Positions 32,904 through 43,760 of a stretch of DNA of 64,000 nt are shown in pieces. Numbering within the stretch: position 1 is the first letter of the stretch; each line of letters begins with the position of its first letter. This DNA is from Stentor coeruleus. Its lineage: Eukaryota; Ciliophora; Heterotrichea; Heterotrichida; Stentoridae. The notes under the pieces were generated by a model. It had not been told where the DNA came from. It worked only from the letters and a program-made list of their open reading frames with translations, and made no database searches. Where the stretch lies: assembly GCA_001970955.1 (NCBI GenBank), contig MPUH01000322.1, positions 1 to 64,000 of the forward strand. The letters are read 5' to 3'. The position numbers and the translations under genes are program-made.

Positions 32904-35693
32904 ATGGCTTTATCAAATTACTCAGAACAAACTATCCAAATAATCTCATCCAAAAAAGCAGGCTTACTCTATAAAAACCTTGGAAAACACCCACTCATGA
33001 TCTCAATCTGCCAAACCTGCGATAAATACTATCTTTTATCCCCATCTTATCAACTATTTTCCTTACAAGTTTCATCTTTTTCAAAAATCTCATTACCAGC
33101 CAAAGTTCTCAAGATTTCCTGTAACAAAGAAACCTTGCTAATATTATCAGATGTTGGAGTATATTACATAGGTTATGATCTTATAAGTACAAATTTCGCT
33201 TATACTGCTAAAGCGGTCGAAGGCCTAGAACAAGTGAAATTTCTTGAAGTAAGTTTAGGCAATGCTCATGCATCAGGTATTGACGACCTCGGAAACCTTT
33301 ATATCTGGGGAACAGCATACGGGCCTCCGAAGCTCGTTGAGTCAGCAAAAGCATTTTCATCATCAAAAGTTGCATGTATAGACAGCCTAACCTGTATATG
33401 CACAAGCGGTGGTTATTTTTATATGTACGGTTGGTTTAATCAACCTGATATAACTTTAACTCCATACACCCTTCCTGATTTTGAAAAGCATTTTATAATC
33501 GATATTTGCGCATCACAGAATTTCTGTGGTATTCTTACTGAAGATGGTATAGTTCTAGGTTTAGATGATCGTAAAGATATAATCCGTATGCCAGGTTCTA
33601 ATGATATCGAGAAAATTTTCCCTATACAAAATGGACTTTTAGCTTACAACCCTATGTTTCTTTACAAATGGTATGGAGGTTCAATACGTGAATGGCAATT
33701 AGAAGTTTTTCGAAGCTCAAAAAAATACACAGTCCTCGGATGTGTCAATAGCGGATTAGCTATACAAGGAGACTGCGAATTGGAATATATAAAAACCCTT
33801 GACCCATATAGGATTTCTTATGAAACACAGAGTTTTACTAAATCCAGGGAAAACCCTTTTAGTCTATCAAACCAGTCTTCTTTATTATCAACATCAACAA
33901 CAATAAACCTTATAACCTCGCCTAAATCATTAAATTCTACAGGCAAATTCAGTCTTTATTCTACACTTTTTCCAGGTGAAGATACATTTAATAAACTTTT
34001 AGCATATAGAAAACAACATTTACAAGCTGGATTTATTGTTCAGGTATTAAGACCTATTGTTTTACCTTATGTTATACATGCTTGGGATAAAATAAGAAAA
34101 GCAGCTAAAACTAAAGTACTTCTTTCTAAAACAATGCTTTTTACTTTTCTTCCTAATGCTTCTGAACGTTTTTTACAAAAACAATGTTTATTAAGAGTGA
34201 ATTTTGCTTGGGCTAAAATTGTGGATTTTGTTAAGATTCAGAAAATCAGAGAAGCTGAAAATAACTGGATGTTGAATAATAATTGGCGGATGAGGGTGGA
34301 GAAATTTGAAGGGATTATGAGGAAGATTATAATGAAAGAAAAAAATCGATATGGAGAGAAACTGGTTAATTACATAAAAAAATATATAGAAAATGAGCAG
34401 TTAAAAATAAAAGTTTTAGGCGGGGTGTTGAAAATGCTTAAAAAAATCGAATTGGGGTATCTAAACCAAAGTAAAAACAAATGGGTGTTAGGATGTAAAA
34501 AACTGTCAAGTTGTGAAAAAGGTTTAAGAGTCCTCAATCGTATAACAACAAAAAAACTTGGGACTTACACTTTGAAACACCTCAAAGCTTATCATTACAT
34601 TCAAGCCCTTAAACAAAACAAGTTAAAAACCTCATTTAAACTTATCATCCACAAAATCCAAACAAATCATATCCTCCCATATTTCACATCTTGGTGTAAA
34701 CTTCTTTATATATCATATGCAAACAAAGCTAAATCCATAAAAATCTACACTTCCTTATGTAAACATATTTTTGCTGTAGTTTCTCATAAATACAAATCAA
34801 ACATGAAATTTGCATATAAAAAACTCCAAACCACAACAGTAAATTATAAACTTATTAAAAAATACAAAAATCCAATGTTATATTTTACAACTGTTATGCT
34901 AAAAATACTTTGTAGAATAAAATTTTCAGGGTTTTCAGCAATACAAAGAATAAAAGATAAGCCTGGTTTTGTTATGAATTTATGTTATAGTGATAAATTA
35001 AGTGGTTTATGGTTTGTTATGATACAATTGTGGAAGAAGACTGTGCAAATAGCTTGGGAAGGGATGAAAGATGTGAGAAATGATGAGTTGAGTATTAGTT
35101 GTAGTGGGACTTTAGAAGATTTACATGATCAGACGATGAGGATTTTTCAGAATATTGACACTGAAGGGGAAAATGTTTTTGCGGCAAGTCAACTTGTCCC
35201 AAAACTTCCTTTGAGGATGGTGAAAGGGATGAATAAACCTCCGGTTGTGGTTACGGTAAGAAGTGGAGTTGGTGATGTTAAAAAAATCCCGTGGAAAGCT
35301 CCGAATAGGTCGGGGTCTTATGGAGCTGGGCATAGTAGGGAAGATTCATTAAGTAGGAGGAAAAATTATGATGACCAGCTTAGAAGGAAGATTAGGAATA
35401 ATGAAAAGTATATGAAAAAACCTGACTTGCCAAGACCTAATTTGAATATAATTCCTAATAGAAAAAAGACGAAGTATATTGAAACAAAAAATAGTGGAAG
35501 GGATTATAAGGATTTTATGACGGATAATGATGTGTTTTTTAAATACTCGCTTGGTTTGCTTGCAGTGAGAAGACTATGGGAGAAAGTGACCTTTGCTTTT
35601 ACTATGAGCTCGTTTAGAATAATGAAAAATTGCTATAAATACTCTAGGGACCCTTATCATAGATGTATCAGATGCTCACCTGAAAAGTCTTGA
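32904..35693 (+). CDS. RCC1-like propeller fused to Sfi1-like helical tail
   Basis: 929 residues. Residues about 1-290 have RCC1-type blade features: VKFLEVSLGNAHASGIDDLG, LYIWGTAYG, CICTSGGYFYMYGW and FCGILTEDGIVLGLD. Residues about 370-760 are long helices rich in Trp, Lys and Leu in an irregular 25-35 residue rhythm (AWDKIRKAAKTKVLLSK, NFAWAKIVDFVKIQKIREA, YFTSWCKLLYISYANKAKS), like centrin-binding Sfi1 repeats. The last 170 residues are basic and disordered, ending in a Cys-containing RCIRCSPEKS. A basal-body or centrin-fibre role is inferred; Stentor has prominent centrin-based myonemes. The ATG abuts CTTATA. Confidence 0.78.
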   Translation: MALSNYSEQTIQIISSKKAGLLYKNLGKHPLMISICQTCDKYYLLSPSYQLFSLQVSSFSKISLPAKVLKISCNKETLLILSDVGVYYIGYDLISTNFAYTAKAVEGLEQVKFLEVSLGNAHASGIDDLGNLYIWGTAYGPPKLVESAKAFSSSKVACIDSLTCICTSGGYFYMYGWFNQPDITLTPYTLPDFEKHFIIDICASQNFCGILTEDGIVLGLDDRKDIIRMPGSNDIEKIFPIQNGLLAYNPMFLYKWYGGSIREWQLEVFRSSKKYTVLGCVNSGLAIQGDCELEYIKTLDPYRISYETQSFTKSRENPFSLSNQSSLLSTSTTINLITSPKSLNSTGKFSLYSTLFPGEDTFNKLLAYRKQHLQAGFIVQVLRPIVLPYVIHAWDKIRKAAKTKVLLSKTMLFTFLPNASERFLQKQCLLRVNFAWAKIVDFVKIQKIREAENNWMLNNNWRMRVEKFEGIMRKIIMKEKNRYGEKLVNYIKKYIENEQLKIKVLGGVLKMLKKIELGYLNQSKNKWVLGCKKLSSCEKGLRVLNRITTKKLGTYTLKHLKAYHYIQALKQNKLKTSFKLIIHKIQTNHILPYFTSWCKLLYISYANKAKSIKIYTSLCKHIFAVVSHKYKSNMKFAYKKLQTTTVNYKLIKKYKNPMLYFTTVMLKILCRIKFSGFSAIQRIKDKPGFVMNLCYSDKLSGLWFVMIQLWKKTVQIAWEGMKDVRNDELSISCSGTLEDLHDQTMRIFQNIDTEGENVFAASQLVPKLPLRMVKGMNKPPVVVTVRSGVGDVKKIPWKAPNRSGSYGAGHSREDSLSRRKNYDDQLRRKIRNNEKYMKKPDLPRPNLNIIPNRKKTKYIETKNSGRDYKDFMTDNDVFFKYSLGLLAVRRLWEKVTFAFTMSSFRIMKNCYKYSRDPYHRCIRCSPEKS

Positions 35694-36203
35694 GATAATT
35701 AATAATAATTCTATAGTAGTATTTGTACCAGAAAATATTAGCTAATTATACATATATTAAAACATATATTTGTATACACTATTTATAACAAAAATATCCT
35801 TTATAAGATTTCTAATCATCATAAACATCATAATTATCATCATAACATCATCATTATCTTCATAATTATCATCATAAGCATCATCATTATCTTCATAAGC
35901 ATCGTCATTATCATTGTTATTATCATCATATTTCATAATATCTTTTAACATAAAACTTTTAATTATATACAAAATTACAAGGGGTGTACAATAGTCAAGC
36001 GATAATTCCTAACTAATACTATTATACCACATTAAAAAAAGTCCTTCCTCCTAATCCTCTTAGCCTTATAAAAATAAAATTTACTATTATTATCTACAAC
36101 CAACTATAGAAAAAAATCAATAAAAAATTTAGCACTTTGACAAGTTATAATATGTAAATATTTAAAGATATTATAAATACAATAAATTCATATAATAAGA
36201 TAA
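35694..36203. other. Intergenic with microsatellite
   Basis: Carries the CAT-repeat microsatellite at 35814-35930. The remainder is AT-rich 5' flank ending CATATAATAAGATAAATG. The apparent Asp/Asn-rich open frame on the minus strand is a by-product of the repeat. Confidence 0.6.
35814..35930. repeat. CAT-type microsatellite
   Basis: Imperfect CAT/CATAA triplet-like array, with a longer internal unit (CATCATCATTATCTTCATAA) seen two to three times. Likely variable in length. Confidence 0.85.
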
Positions 36204-38273
36204 ATGTCTGATAATGATAGCAGTAGTTTGAGTGGAAGCGATATGGAAACTGATGATGTTACTGAAGGGGCTAATATAAGAGTTGTGCAGAGTTCAATGC
36301 ATGCTTCTATAATGCAAAACTCTTTATTTAAAGTAGTAGAAAACAAAAAAGAAAGCGAAAAAGATAGCGAAAGCGAAGATGAAAAAGTTCAAGAACCTTC
36401 AATTGTTAATGATAATACCGAATTTAAAGAAGAAACAAAATCCATCGAGCCAGAGAAAAGTGAAAGCATAGAAATACATGAAGATAAACCACAACCTTCA
36501 GAACCAATCGAAAAAAATGAGCCAAATAAAGTTATTGAAATAATCGAAAAAATACCTGAAAAATCTCCTCCACCTAAAGAGAAAAAATACAGCAAAACAG
36601 TTCAAGCTATACTTGCAGAGCCTAAACCGAAGAAAATCATCAAAATCGATGTAGAAAAACGTTTTTACGACTACCAATCACGAGTAAACAAAAAAGTTAC
36701 TGAAATGCAAGAGGAAAAAATGTCCAAAGAGCTTGAAGGCTGTACCTTTGCCCCAAAAATCAACAGGAAAACCGAAAAGCGTGATTTCGACCAATTCATA
36801 AAACACATCGAAAACTACTCCAAAGCGAAAACTGAGAAACTCGAAAGAATCAAAAAAGATAAACTCGAAAGCGAACTTCCTACAAAAGGTTCATTCAAAC
36901 CAACTTTATCAGAAAAAACCATAAAACTCACTAAGAAAAACAAAAGCCCAGAGCCAATTCATGAACGTCTTTACAAAGAATCTGAAGTTTTAAAAAAAAA
37001 ACATGAAGAACTATCAAAACTAATCCTCGAACAACATTGTTCCTTTAAACCAAAACTAAATGAACAATCAGAAAACCTTAAACGTGAAGGATTAACAACT
37101 CAACGTTTGTATGAAAAATCAAAAGAAAAACCTAAAGAATATGAGTTTTTTTATAATATGAATAAAGAAAAACATGTAAATGAAGTGTCAGAGTCAATGA
37201 TTGTTGATAAATTTAATAAAGAAGTTGAAGAAGCGTTTCCGAATAAAGCTGAAGAAGAAGCGCCAATGCTGAATTATGTGGAATTTGTAGAAATAATAAG
37301 GAAACTTGGGTTTTTAAAACAAGATAATAATGGGAAAGGGTCGGAAAAAGACCAAAAACTATGTGAAAAAGCTTTTAAGTCCTTAGGTGAAGGAGAATGT
37401 GTTAGTGTTTCTATAGAAAAAGCTAAAAACTTCATTTATGCTATTGTGAACCTAGATCCAAACCCAAGCCGGCTATCGAAAAAGCAGCATCTTGAGTACT
37501 TTGATTTCTATAAAACAAGGCAAAACATCCCCAAAACTAAAAAAACTCGGGCCCAAACACCAGTCGGGTTTTTATTCCGTCCTGTCCTAGACGAGAACTC
37601 TGAAAAAATCGCCGCTGGAGTCATGCAAAAGCGTACTTTCAATCTCGGCAATGCAAAAATCGAAAACATCCTCCTTCACGAATACAAAAAAGCTATAGAA
37701 AAGCTAGAAAACATGAAAAAAGATCGTGAACAAGAACAACTTGATTGCCCTGAATGTACTTTTCACCCTAAAACCTATAGAGGACCTAAAATTTTAAATG
37801 AAGAATTCAAAGATAATTTTTCACTTATAAGCGATTATATGAAACTTTGTGGAGAAAAATCTGGTACAAGAAATGAAATGCTTTATTGGTTTTCAAAAGT
37901 TGAAAATGAGAAAAAAGAAAGACTTACAAGAACAGTTGATGATATGGAATATGAGAAAAATATGGGAGAATGTTCTTTTAATCCAAGTTTAGATAAACCA
38001 AAAATCAGTAAACGTGTGGTAAAAGAGATTAAAGGGGTTAGTGAAAATGTTGAAAGAATGAGAAAAGCTAGGAATGAAGAGGAAAAAAATCAAGGGGAAA
38101 ACTATGGGACTATGAGATTTGGCATTGATTTTAAACCGAGGATATGTAATGAGAGTGAAAAAAAAGTTGTAGGAAAAGGGAAGGAGGATGGGGAGGATAG
38201 AGGGAATTATAGGAGTTTTAATATGTTGGGATTAGAAGGAAGTGGTATGTGGTCTGGGGATAAGTATGAGTAA
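36204..38273 (+). CDS. Charged protein with repeated C-x-F-x-P-K motifs
   Basis: 689 residues, mostly Lys/Glu-rich. A short motif recurs at spaced intervals: EGCTFAPKINRKTEKR, KGSFKPTLSEKT, HCSFKPKLNEQSENL, ECTFHPKTYRGPK, ECSFNPSLDKPK and GIDFKPRICNE. The core is [CGS]-x-F-x-P-x-[LIN], often followed by S/T-E-K. The N-terminal 125 residues are very acidic and disordered. The middle (about 345-420) has an EF-hand-like helical region without loop ligands. Such motif proteins are common in ciliates, and a cytoskeletal or ciliary role is inferred. The start follows CATATAATAA. Confidence 0.8.
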   Translation: MSDNDSSSLSGSDMETDDVTEGANIRVVQSSMHASIMQNSLFKVVENKKESEKDSESEDEKVQEPSIVNDNTEFKEETKSIEPEKSESIEIHEDKPQPSEPIEKNEPNKVIEIIEKIPEKSPPPKEKKYSKTVQAILAEPKPKKIIKIDVEKRFYDYQSRVNKKVTEMQEEKMSKELEGCTFAPKINRKTEKRDFDQFIKHIENYSKAKTEKLERIKKDKLESELPTKGSFKPTLSEKTIKLTKKNKSPEPIHERLYKESEVLKKKHEELSKLILEQHCSFKPKLNEQSENLKREGLTTQRLYEKSKEKPKEYEFFYNMNKEKHVNEVSESMIVDKFNKEVEEAFPNKAEEEAPMLNYVEFVEIIRKLGFLKQDNNGKGSEKDQKLCEKAFKSLGEGECVSVSIEKAKNFIYAIVNLDPNPSRLSKKQHLEYFDFYKTRQNIPKTKKTRAQTPVGFLFRPVLDENSEKIAAGVMQKRTFNLGNAKIENILLHEYKKAIEKLENMKKDREQEQLDCPECTFHPKTYRGPKILNEEFKDNFSLISDYMKLCGEKSGTRNEMLYWFSKVENEKKERLTRTVDDMEYEKNMGECSFNPSLDKPKISKRVVKEIKGVSENVERMRKARNEEEKNQGENYGTMRFGIDFKPRICNESEKKVVGKGKEDGEDRGNYRSFNMLGLEGSGMWSGDKYE

Positions 38274-38471
38274 GTTTTTTGATTTGAGATAAGATGCTTT
38301 TTTTGATAGGGTTAAATAATATGGTTTTTATAAGAAGATGATGTGCTTTTGTATATAATTAGCGTGTTTTTGGGTTTATAATTAAGATGACACATCTGGT
38401 TGTAACCTGAAAACCTTATAACGAATACAAAAATCCATTTTTTAAACCTAGAACTACTAATATGCCTAATA

Positions 38472-40247
38472 ATGAAATTTTCTAGAGAAATCGAGTTCCA
38501 CACAATCCCTGAATGGGCTACCTTATACGTCGATTACCGTGGACTTAAACGTAAATACAACCACATCGTTGGCCTACCGAAAAACCCTTCAAAAGTCAAT
38601 ACAAAAATTTCTGAACTCAAAAAACCACTCAAGCAATCGACTGTAACCTTAAAAGACCTTTACATATCTATATTAGATGAAGCTAACAAAGCTAATGATT
38701 TTTATAATAAAAAAATCAAACAACTCAAAAGTGACTTTGAAGCAATTGTCTATTATTTAAACTCTATGCATAAAGAAACATCATTAGGTTCTACTGAAGT
38801 TAGATCATTAATCACTTTTAGAGAATTAGATGATTTAGAAAATAGAGCTACAAGTACACAAAGGACATTTCAGGAATTACATCAACATTTATCATGGCTT
38901 GAAGACTTTTGTGAAATTAATTGTATTGCTTTGTATAGGATTTTAGATAAAGCACCTGAAGAAAAACTTAAATTGTATGTTGAATCATTGGAGATTAATC
39001 GTGGAAGAGAGGAGATTGATGAGGTTAAACAAAGGATTTATGTTAAAGTCGCTGAAGAAAGTATGAATGGGAATGTGGAGAAAGCTGTGAATTTTTTGTT
39101 GTGTTATAAGAGGTTTAAAAACTCGGATTTGGGATTGATTAGCTTTTCTGTTGGGGTGTTGATAGTGATGATGATAGTGAGTGGGTTTATATTGCAAAAA
39201 GAGGATAGTAGTGATATTTATCCATCATTTTGCTTCTTCCGGTTATTTTTTAGTGTTTCTATGATTATTTTGGAAATCAGCTGGATGGTTTATTTGCTGG
39301 ACAGCAATAGGATTGGTTGGCTTTACTTATTAGATATTCCTACAAGTACCAAACTATCTTACATGCAAATAACAGCTGTTGCTACATCTTTATTAGCTTT
39401 AAGCTCTGTATTCATGACTTTAAATTTGGCTACAATTTACTATTTCCCTATACCATACGGAAACATAATCCCTGCAATTTTTACCTTTGCCTACCTATTT
39501 TTAATACTCTCACCTTGGGGACCCTATAAATTCGGAAGGTATCATATACTAAAATCTGCCCTAAACTCTGTTATTTCCCCTTTAGGAACCCCACGCTTTC
39601 ATACCTACCTTGCTGCGAGCTGGCTTCCATCTTTAATAATTCCTTTGAAAGACATCTATAATTGTATTAACTTTTATATTTCTGGTTCATGGCAAGCCAA
39701 TACCCAAGTTACCAAAAATGAAGAAATCTTACTGATAATTTCTTGTTTTCCTTTTATATCTCGTATCTTTCAAGACCTTCGTCGAGTATATGACAACAAC
39801 TCTTTATTAACTAGACTTCTTCAAGGACTTGGACGATCTTTTATTAATGTTTCTCTAATCCTCTTAGCATATCTTGGTTACTTTTATACGTATTTTGGTA
39901 TTTTCTGGTATATTTTGGCTACAATTATTCTTTATATTTTTGATTTGATTTATGATTGGCATTTAGAATTTTATTGTTTTGGTATTAGAACCGAAGGTAG
40001 AGGACTTAGTAATTGTTTTTATTATACAGCTGGGATTTTGGACTTTTTTTTGAGGTTTTTTGGTGTAGCTTCAATGCTCACTGAAGAGATTTTTTATAAC
40101 CAGATAGTGTCAATTGATTTGATATTATTAGGCATTTTGCTTTTAGAAACAGTTAGAAAGACAATATGGACGGTTATTAGAATTGAAAGAGAAAAAGTGG
40201 ATAATAAAGACAAGTTTAGGAAATTTGATTTTAGGAAGAAATTTTGA
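38472..40247 (+). CDS. XPR1: SPX-EXS phosphate exporter, XPR1 family
   Basis: 591 residues. The SPX domain occupies about 1-160 with the typical MKFSREIEFHTIPEWATLYV start and basic YRGLKRKY helix, which binds inositol pyrophosphates in the family. Membrane helices run from about 222 onward. The EXS signature region (about 400-570) contains FISRIFQDLRRVYDNNS, LLQGLGRSFINVSLILLAYL and FYYTAGILDFFLRF. The family exports inorganic phosphate across plasma or acidocalcisome-type membranes under SPX control. The start is fixed by the conserved SPX N-terminus; a seven-codon upstream frame overlaps it. It converges on the 41693 minus gene with 21 bp between the stops. Confidence 0.95.
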   Translation: MKFSREIEFHTIPEWATLYVDYRGLKRKYNHIVGLPKNPSKVNTKISELKKPLKQSTVTLKDLYISILDEANKANDFYNKKIKQLKSDFEAIVYYLNSMHKETSLGSTEVRSLITFRELDDLENRATSTQRTFQELHQHLSWLEDFCEINCIALYRILDKAPEEKLKLYVESLEINRGREEIDEVKQRIYVKVAEESMNGNVEKAVNFLLCYKRFKNSDLGLISFSVGVLIVMMIVSGFILQKEDSSDIYPSFCFFRLFFSVSMIILEISWMVYLLDSNRIGWLYLLDIPTSTKLSYMQITAVATSLLALSSVFMTLNLATIYYFPIPYGNIIPAIFTFAYLFLILSPWGPYKFGRYHILKSALNSVISPLGTPRFHTYLAASWLPSLIIPLKDIYNCINFYISGSWQANTQVTKNEEILLIISCFPFISRIFQDLRRVYDNNSLLTRLLQGLGRSFINVSLILLAYLGYFYTYFGIFWYILATIILYIFDLIYDWHLEFYCFGIRTEGRGLSNCFYYTAGILDFFLRFFGVASMLTEEIFYNQIVSIDLILLGILLLETVRKTIWTVIRIEREKVDNKDKFRKFDFRKKF

Positions 40248-40268
40248 AGATTATTTAATATTAAGTAT

Positions 40269-41693
40269 TTATGAGTCTTCAAGCTGGTTTTCTGGTCCAT
40301 AAGCTATAATGAAGTTCATATAAGGTACTATGTTTAACTGGAACTTTTCAGTGTAGAAAAGTATTTTCAGGTACTGCTCAAGGTCATTATTGAATTCGAA
40401 ACCTAAACTTTTGCAGACCTTTGCAAACTGATGAAAAGCTATCGTCTCACTTTTCGCTTTGTCAATAATTTGGCATTTATTTAAAAAATCATCCCAACAG
40501 TCTTCTAATGAGAATTTTATATAGTCATCAAAGTCTATTTCCTGATTATCATTTAATACTTTCCATTCGCCAATCATATGCAATAATTGATTTTCAAATA
40601 TTTTTTTGTCAATTTTATTTGAATTGCACAATACAAATTTCGCAACAGTTTCAGTTGAAGTTTTATCAAGATTAATTGGAGGACTTGATAATTTATTGAA
40701 TATTTCTTTATAGTTTAAGGTCTCGCCTACAAACATTTCGGCAAAGCTTTTGAAAGTGATTCTTTGGATTTGCAGACGATAATATAAATGTTCTAATGAA
40801 GATTTCAGGTCTTTGTATTGAGGGAAAGTAGTTGGTTTGCATCTTATTAGTGCTTTTTCGAAATCTCTATGGCTGATTTTATTATCTTTTGCAATAAAAC
40901 CAAACATCTTTTCTATCTCCTCTTGACTGTTATCAACCCCTAATTTCCTCATCCCCACTAGAAACTCCTCAACACCAACAAAATCGCAGTATTCCTCATC
41001 AATAATCTCCCACATATCTTCAACATCCATCTTTTTAGCACAAGAATTTTCAAACATTTTACTAAAAATCTCAATCAAAAACTGGTTCTCCTTTTTTTCC
41101 CAAACAATCATATCCATTTTCCCAAAATACTGTCTTTTACTTTTCATACTCAATAATTCATTACCCTTATTTTCATTATCCCCAATATTTCCATATCCTC
41201 TTTGAACTACCATAAGCTGTTCTTTGATTTTTTTAATTTTCGTGCATTGTTGGGCATATTTTTCATAAATTTTCTTGTATTCTGGTGGAGGTTTACCTAT
41301 AAGTTGATTAATAATCCCTTTGTTTTTATTATTTTCATCTTTTAATATCTTATTTTCGTATTCCAGTTCAGTAATTTTTATATAAAGTTTCTGTTTATCA
41401 GATTCGGAAATATATGCGAAGCGGTTTCTTAGACTAGAAGGACTGTTGATATATTTTTTTTCTAAACGGGCAAGTTTACCTTTAAGCTTTTTGTTTTCTT
41501 CAGATACTGTGTTTAGCTTGGTTTTTAATGTAAAAATTTGTTGGAAAAGTTCTTCTTTGCTGAAAAAGTTTAGGCTTTGGACTGGGCTTAGATGACCTCG
41601 TAAGACTATATCTTTCTTTATAGACCCTCTGCTTTTAAGATTTTTATACTGTGGAGTGGAAGCGTATGCTGTGTATGGTCTCAATTTATCCAT
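40269..41693 (-). CDS. EF-hand/coiled-coil protein, paralogue A
   Basis: 474 residues: basic N-terminus, coiled coil at about 45-165 (LFQQIFTLKTKLNTVSEENK), then EF-hand-like helical repeats without complete calcium loops (ENSCAKKMDVEDMWEIIDEE, DNKISHRDFEKALIRC). The C-terminal ILFYTEKFQLNIVPYMNFII matches VLFYSNNMELNIVPYRQFFQ of the 45722 protein, and the preceding HLYYRLQIQRITFKSFAEMF matches HLCLRMQLHRVSKENFIETL. The two are therefore paralogues in opposite orientation 4 kb apart. Probably structural, possibly ciliary. Confidence 0.82.
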   Translation of the reverse strand: MDKLRPYTAYASTPQYKNLKSRGSIKKDIVLRGHLSPVQSLNFFSKEELFQQIFTLKTKLNTVSEENKKLKGKLARLEKKYINSPSSLRNRFAYISESDKQKLYIKITELEYENKILKDENNKNKGIINQLIGKPPPEYKKIYEKYAQQCTKIKKIKEQLMVVQRGYGNIGDNENKGNELLSMKSKRQYFGKMDMIVWEKKENQFLIEIFSKMFENSCAKKMDVEDMWEIIDEEYCDFVGVEEFLVGMRKLGVDNSQEEIEKMFGFIAKDNKISHRDFEKALIRCKPTTFPQYKDLKSSLEHLYYRLQIQRITFKSFAEMFVGETLNYKEIFNKLSSPPINLDKTSTETVAKFVLCNSNKIDKKIFENQLLHMIGEWKVLNDNQEIDFDDYIKFSLEDCWDDFLNKCQIIDKAKSETIAFHQFAKVCKSLGFEFNNDLEQYLKILFYTEKFQLNIVPYMNFIIAYGPENQLEDS

Positions 41694-41845
41694 ATTTACT
41701 AATATAAAATAATTCTTAACAATTTTTGTATTGAAAAAATGCTTTGGAGTAATTTTAGAATTCTGAATTAGGGTATGTGGAAAGATTAAGTTTTAGTAGG
41801 ATGGACTTGATGGATTAAAATCGTTAGTTGATTTTAATGAGCATT

Positions 41846-42028
41846 TTAGAAATGATGAGAGTAAAGAGGAATTTTTATCTTTTTATAAGATAGTGTCATT
41901 TTTAGATGATTTAGAGTTTGGTTTTGTGTTTTTGGTCTTGAGATGCTATGAAGAACTAGCCTTGATAAACTTGAAGCTGATTTTTTTTTCAACGCATTAA
42001 TGGATTTATTACTTAAAGATCTTATCAT
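41846..42028 (-). CDS. Doubtful small protein, 60 residues
   Basis: A short Ser/Lys-rich frame (MIRSLSNKSINALKKKSASS) preceded by ATATTATAATA on its strand. From about 41930 a different frame also looks coding-like, which would mean a break or a missed intron. No family. Confidence 0.3.
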   Translation of the reverse strand: MIRSLSNKSINALKKKSASSLSRLVLHSISRPKTQNQTLNHLKMTLSYKKIKIPLYSHHF

Positions 42029-43266
42029 TAAAAATCAAATCTTTATTCTTATATTATAATATCTTAATTATATCTCTTATAAAAATCAAGGAATATTTTC
42101 TAATTCCAAACTTAAAGTAATATATTCGATATGATTAACTATTGTATATATCTTAAAAAAGATACTAGTTTCTCTTCCAACATCTAAATCACATCAAAAA
42201 TTTAAAATCTCATATATTATCTTTTAAAAAAACCTTAGTTCCCTTTATCCTACAACAAATTACATAATTTATCTTCAAAAACTAATACTTCTAAAAAATC
42301 TTCATAATCCTGATACAAAATATAATTACATTAAAAAAATTAACTTTATATGGTATTTATCCTAACTCGGTAAAATATTCCTTTCCTAAAATCCTTACAT
42401 GATCTCCAACATACAAAAAACCGTAATTTATCTCTAAACTTATCGTCCTTTAAAAATATTACAAAGATTATCATTCTAGCCTTGAAACAAAGCTCATCCT
42501 TCAAACTTTATTTTATATACACAAAATTAATACTCTAAATAAATTCCTATAGTTTTATATAACTATAATATGAATAGAATGTTTATATATGATTGATTAT
42601 ATTGGAAATTACTTGGTAGGATTTTTTTATGAAATTTAAAATTGTGTGTTGATAAATTATAATTATTTTCGAGTTGCATAATTTAACAAATTTTAAACAG
42701 ACTCTTGATGGATTTATGTTTGATAGTTTTAGAGATTGTGTTATGAAAGATTATTACTACTATGCCAAGATAATTTTTTTGTAAGATTTAAGATGTTGCT
42801 ATATCGTACACAAGAATACATTCAAGAGAATTTTACAATAAATTTTTTTCAATAATATTTGCTTTTCTTTTATAAATTTACTCAGAATGGCTTTAGCTTT
42901 GATTTTACCACTTTTAAAATTTTACTCACAAAATTATCATCAAATTATATTAATTCAACACACTATTTTACTATTTCTACTAATGATAAAAATCAATAAG
43001 CACAGAAACTAATCTTTTTGATATGATTATAATGTTCAAAGAATCAGAAAATATTTAATTAGCTAAAGCATCTTATATTGTAATTTCATACTATAAATTT
43101 GTTAATCAAATAGCAGAAGATATCAAAAAATAATATAGAAAAACCTTATCTTTATATAACTATAAATTGTGATATTTAGTCAAGCAAAGATTAATCCCAA
43201 TCCACAATCAGACAATTTTTTAACATAAATTGCCTACAATAAAGTTAATATTACCTTTAAGTTGTA

Positions 43267-43486
43267 AGCTTTTCGAGAAATCCGTAGTAGACAAGCTGAA
43301 AATGGGATGATTTTTTGGCCTCAGAGCTTTTTATTATCTTCAAATAACAGGAAAATTGTATCCAAACAACCATTTTACATATCAATCCCAGATAAAAAAC
43401 TAATCAAAACTACGAATTTGCTTATAAAACAATTAAAATACAAAAAGACTATTAAAATCAATCACAGGGATAATTTTGTAATATAG
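43267..43486 (+). pseudogene. Coding-like fragment, about 72 codons
   Basis: An open stretch reading REIRSRQAENGMIFWPQSF and then SIPDKKLIKTTNLLIKQLKY to a TAG. The only internal ATG (43307) would give 59 residues. A stop lies immediately upstream and no 15/16-nt intron connects it to more coding sequence. Perhaps the last exon or remnant of a lost gene. Confidence 0.3.
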
Positions 43487-43760
43487 ATTTTCTTTGTTTC
43501 CTTGTAATAAAAATATTTTATACATAATTTCTTATTTTTATACCTGAAAATTGCCTTAAACTAGAACATTTTATGTTTAGTTTATATAAGATTTTGTTAT
43601 GCAGTTTATATCATTGATGATGATTTAGAATTGTTTTTCTTTAAGAAAAGTAGTAAAAAAATTATTGTGAATATTTGAAAAATGCTTATTGATAAAGAAT
43701 GACCAAGTCATAAATTGCTTTTAAATAAATAACAAAGTAAATCTTTGTAAAAAATAAAGA

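Larger units (their letters stand above)
41694..43760. other. Gene-poor region, 2 kb
   Basis: 41700-41830 is G-rich (5' flank of the minus gene). 42100-42540 is C-rich and G-poor with no gene directly after it, which may mark a lost plus-strand gene. Holds one doubtful small gene (41846-42028) and a relic (43267-43486). Confidence 0.5.

Noticed and set aside
35757-35972. Asp/Asn-rich open frame on the minus strand
   Set aside because: Produced entirely by the CAT-type microsatellite.
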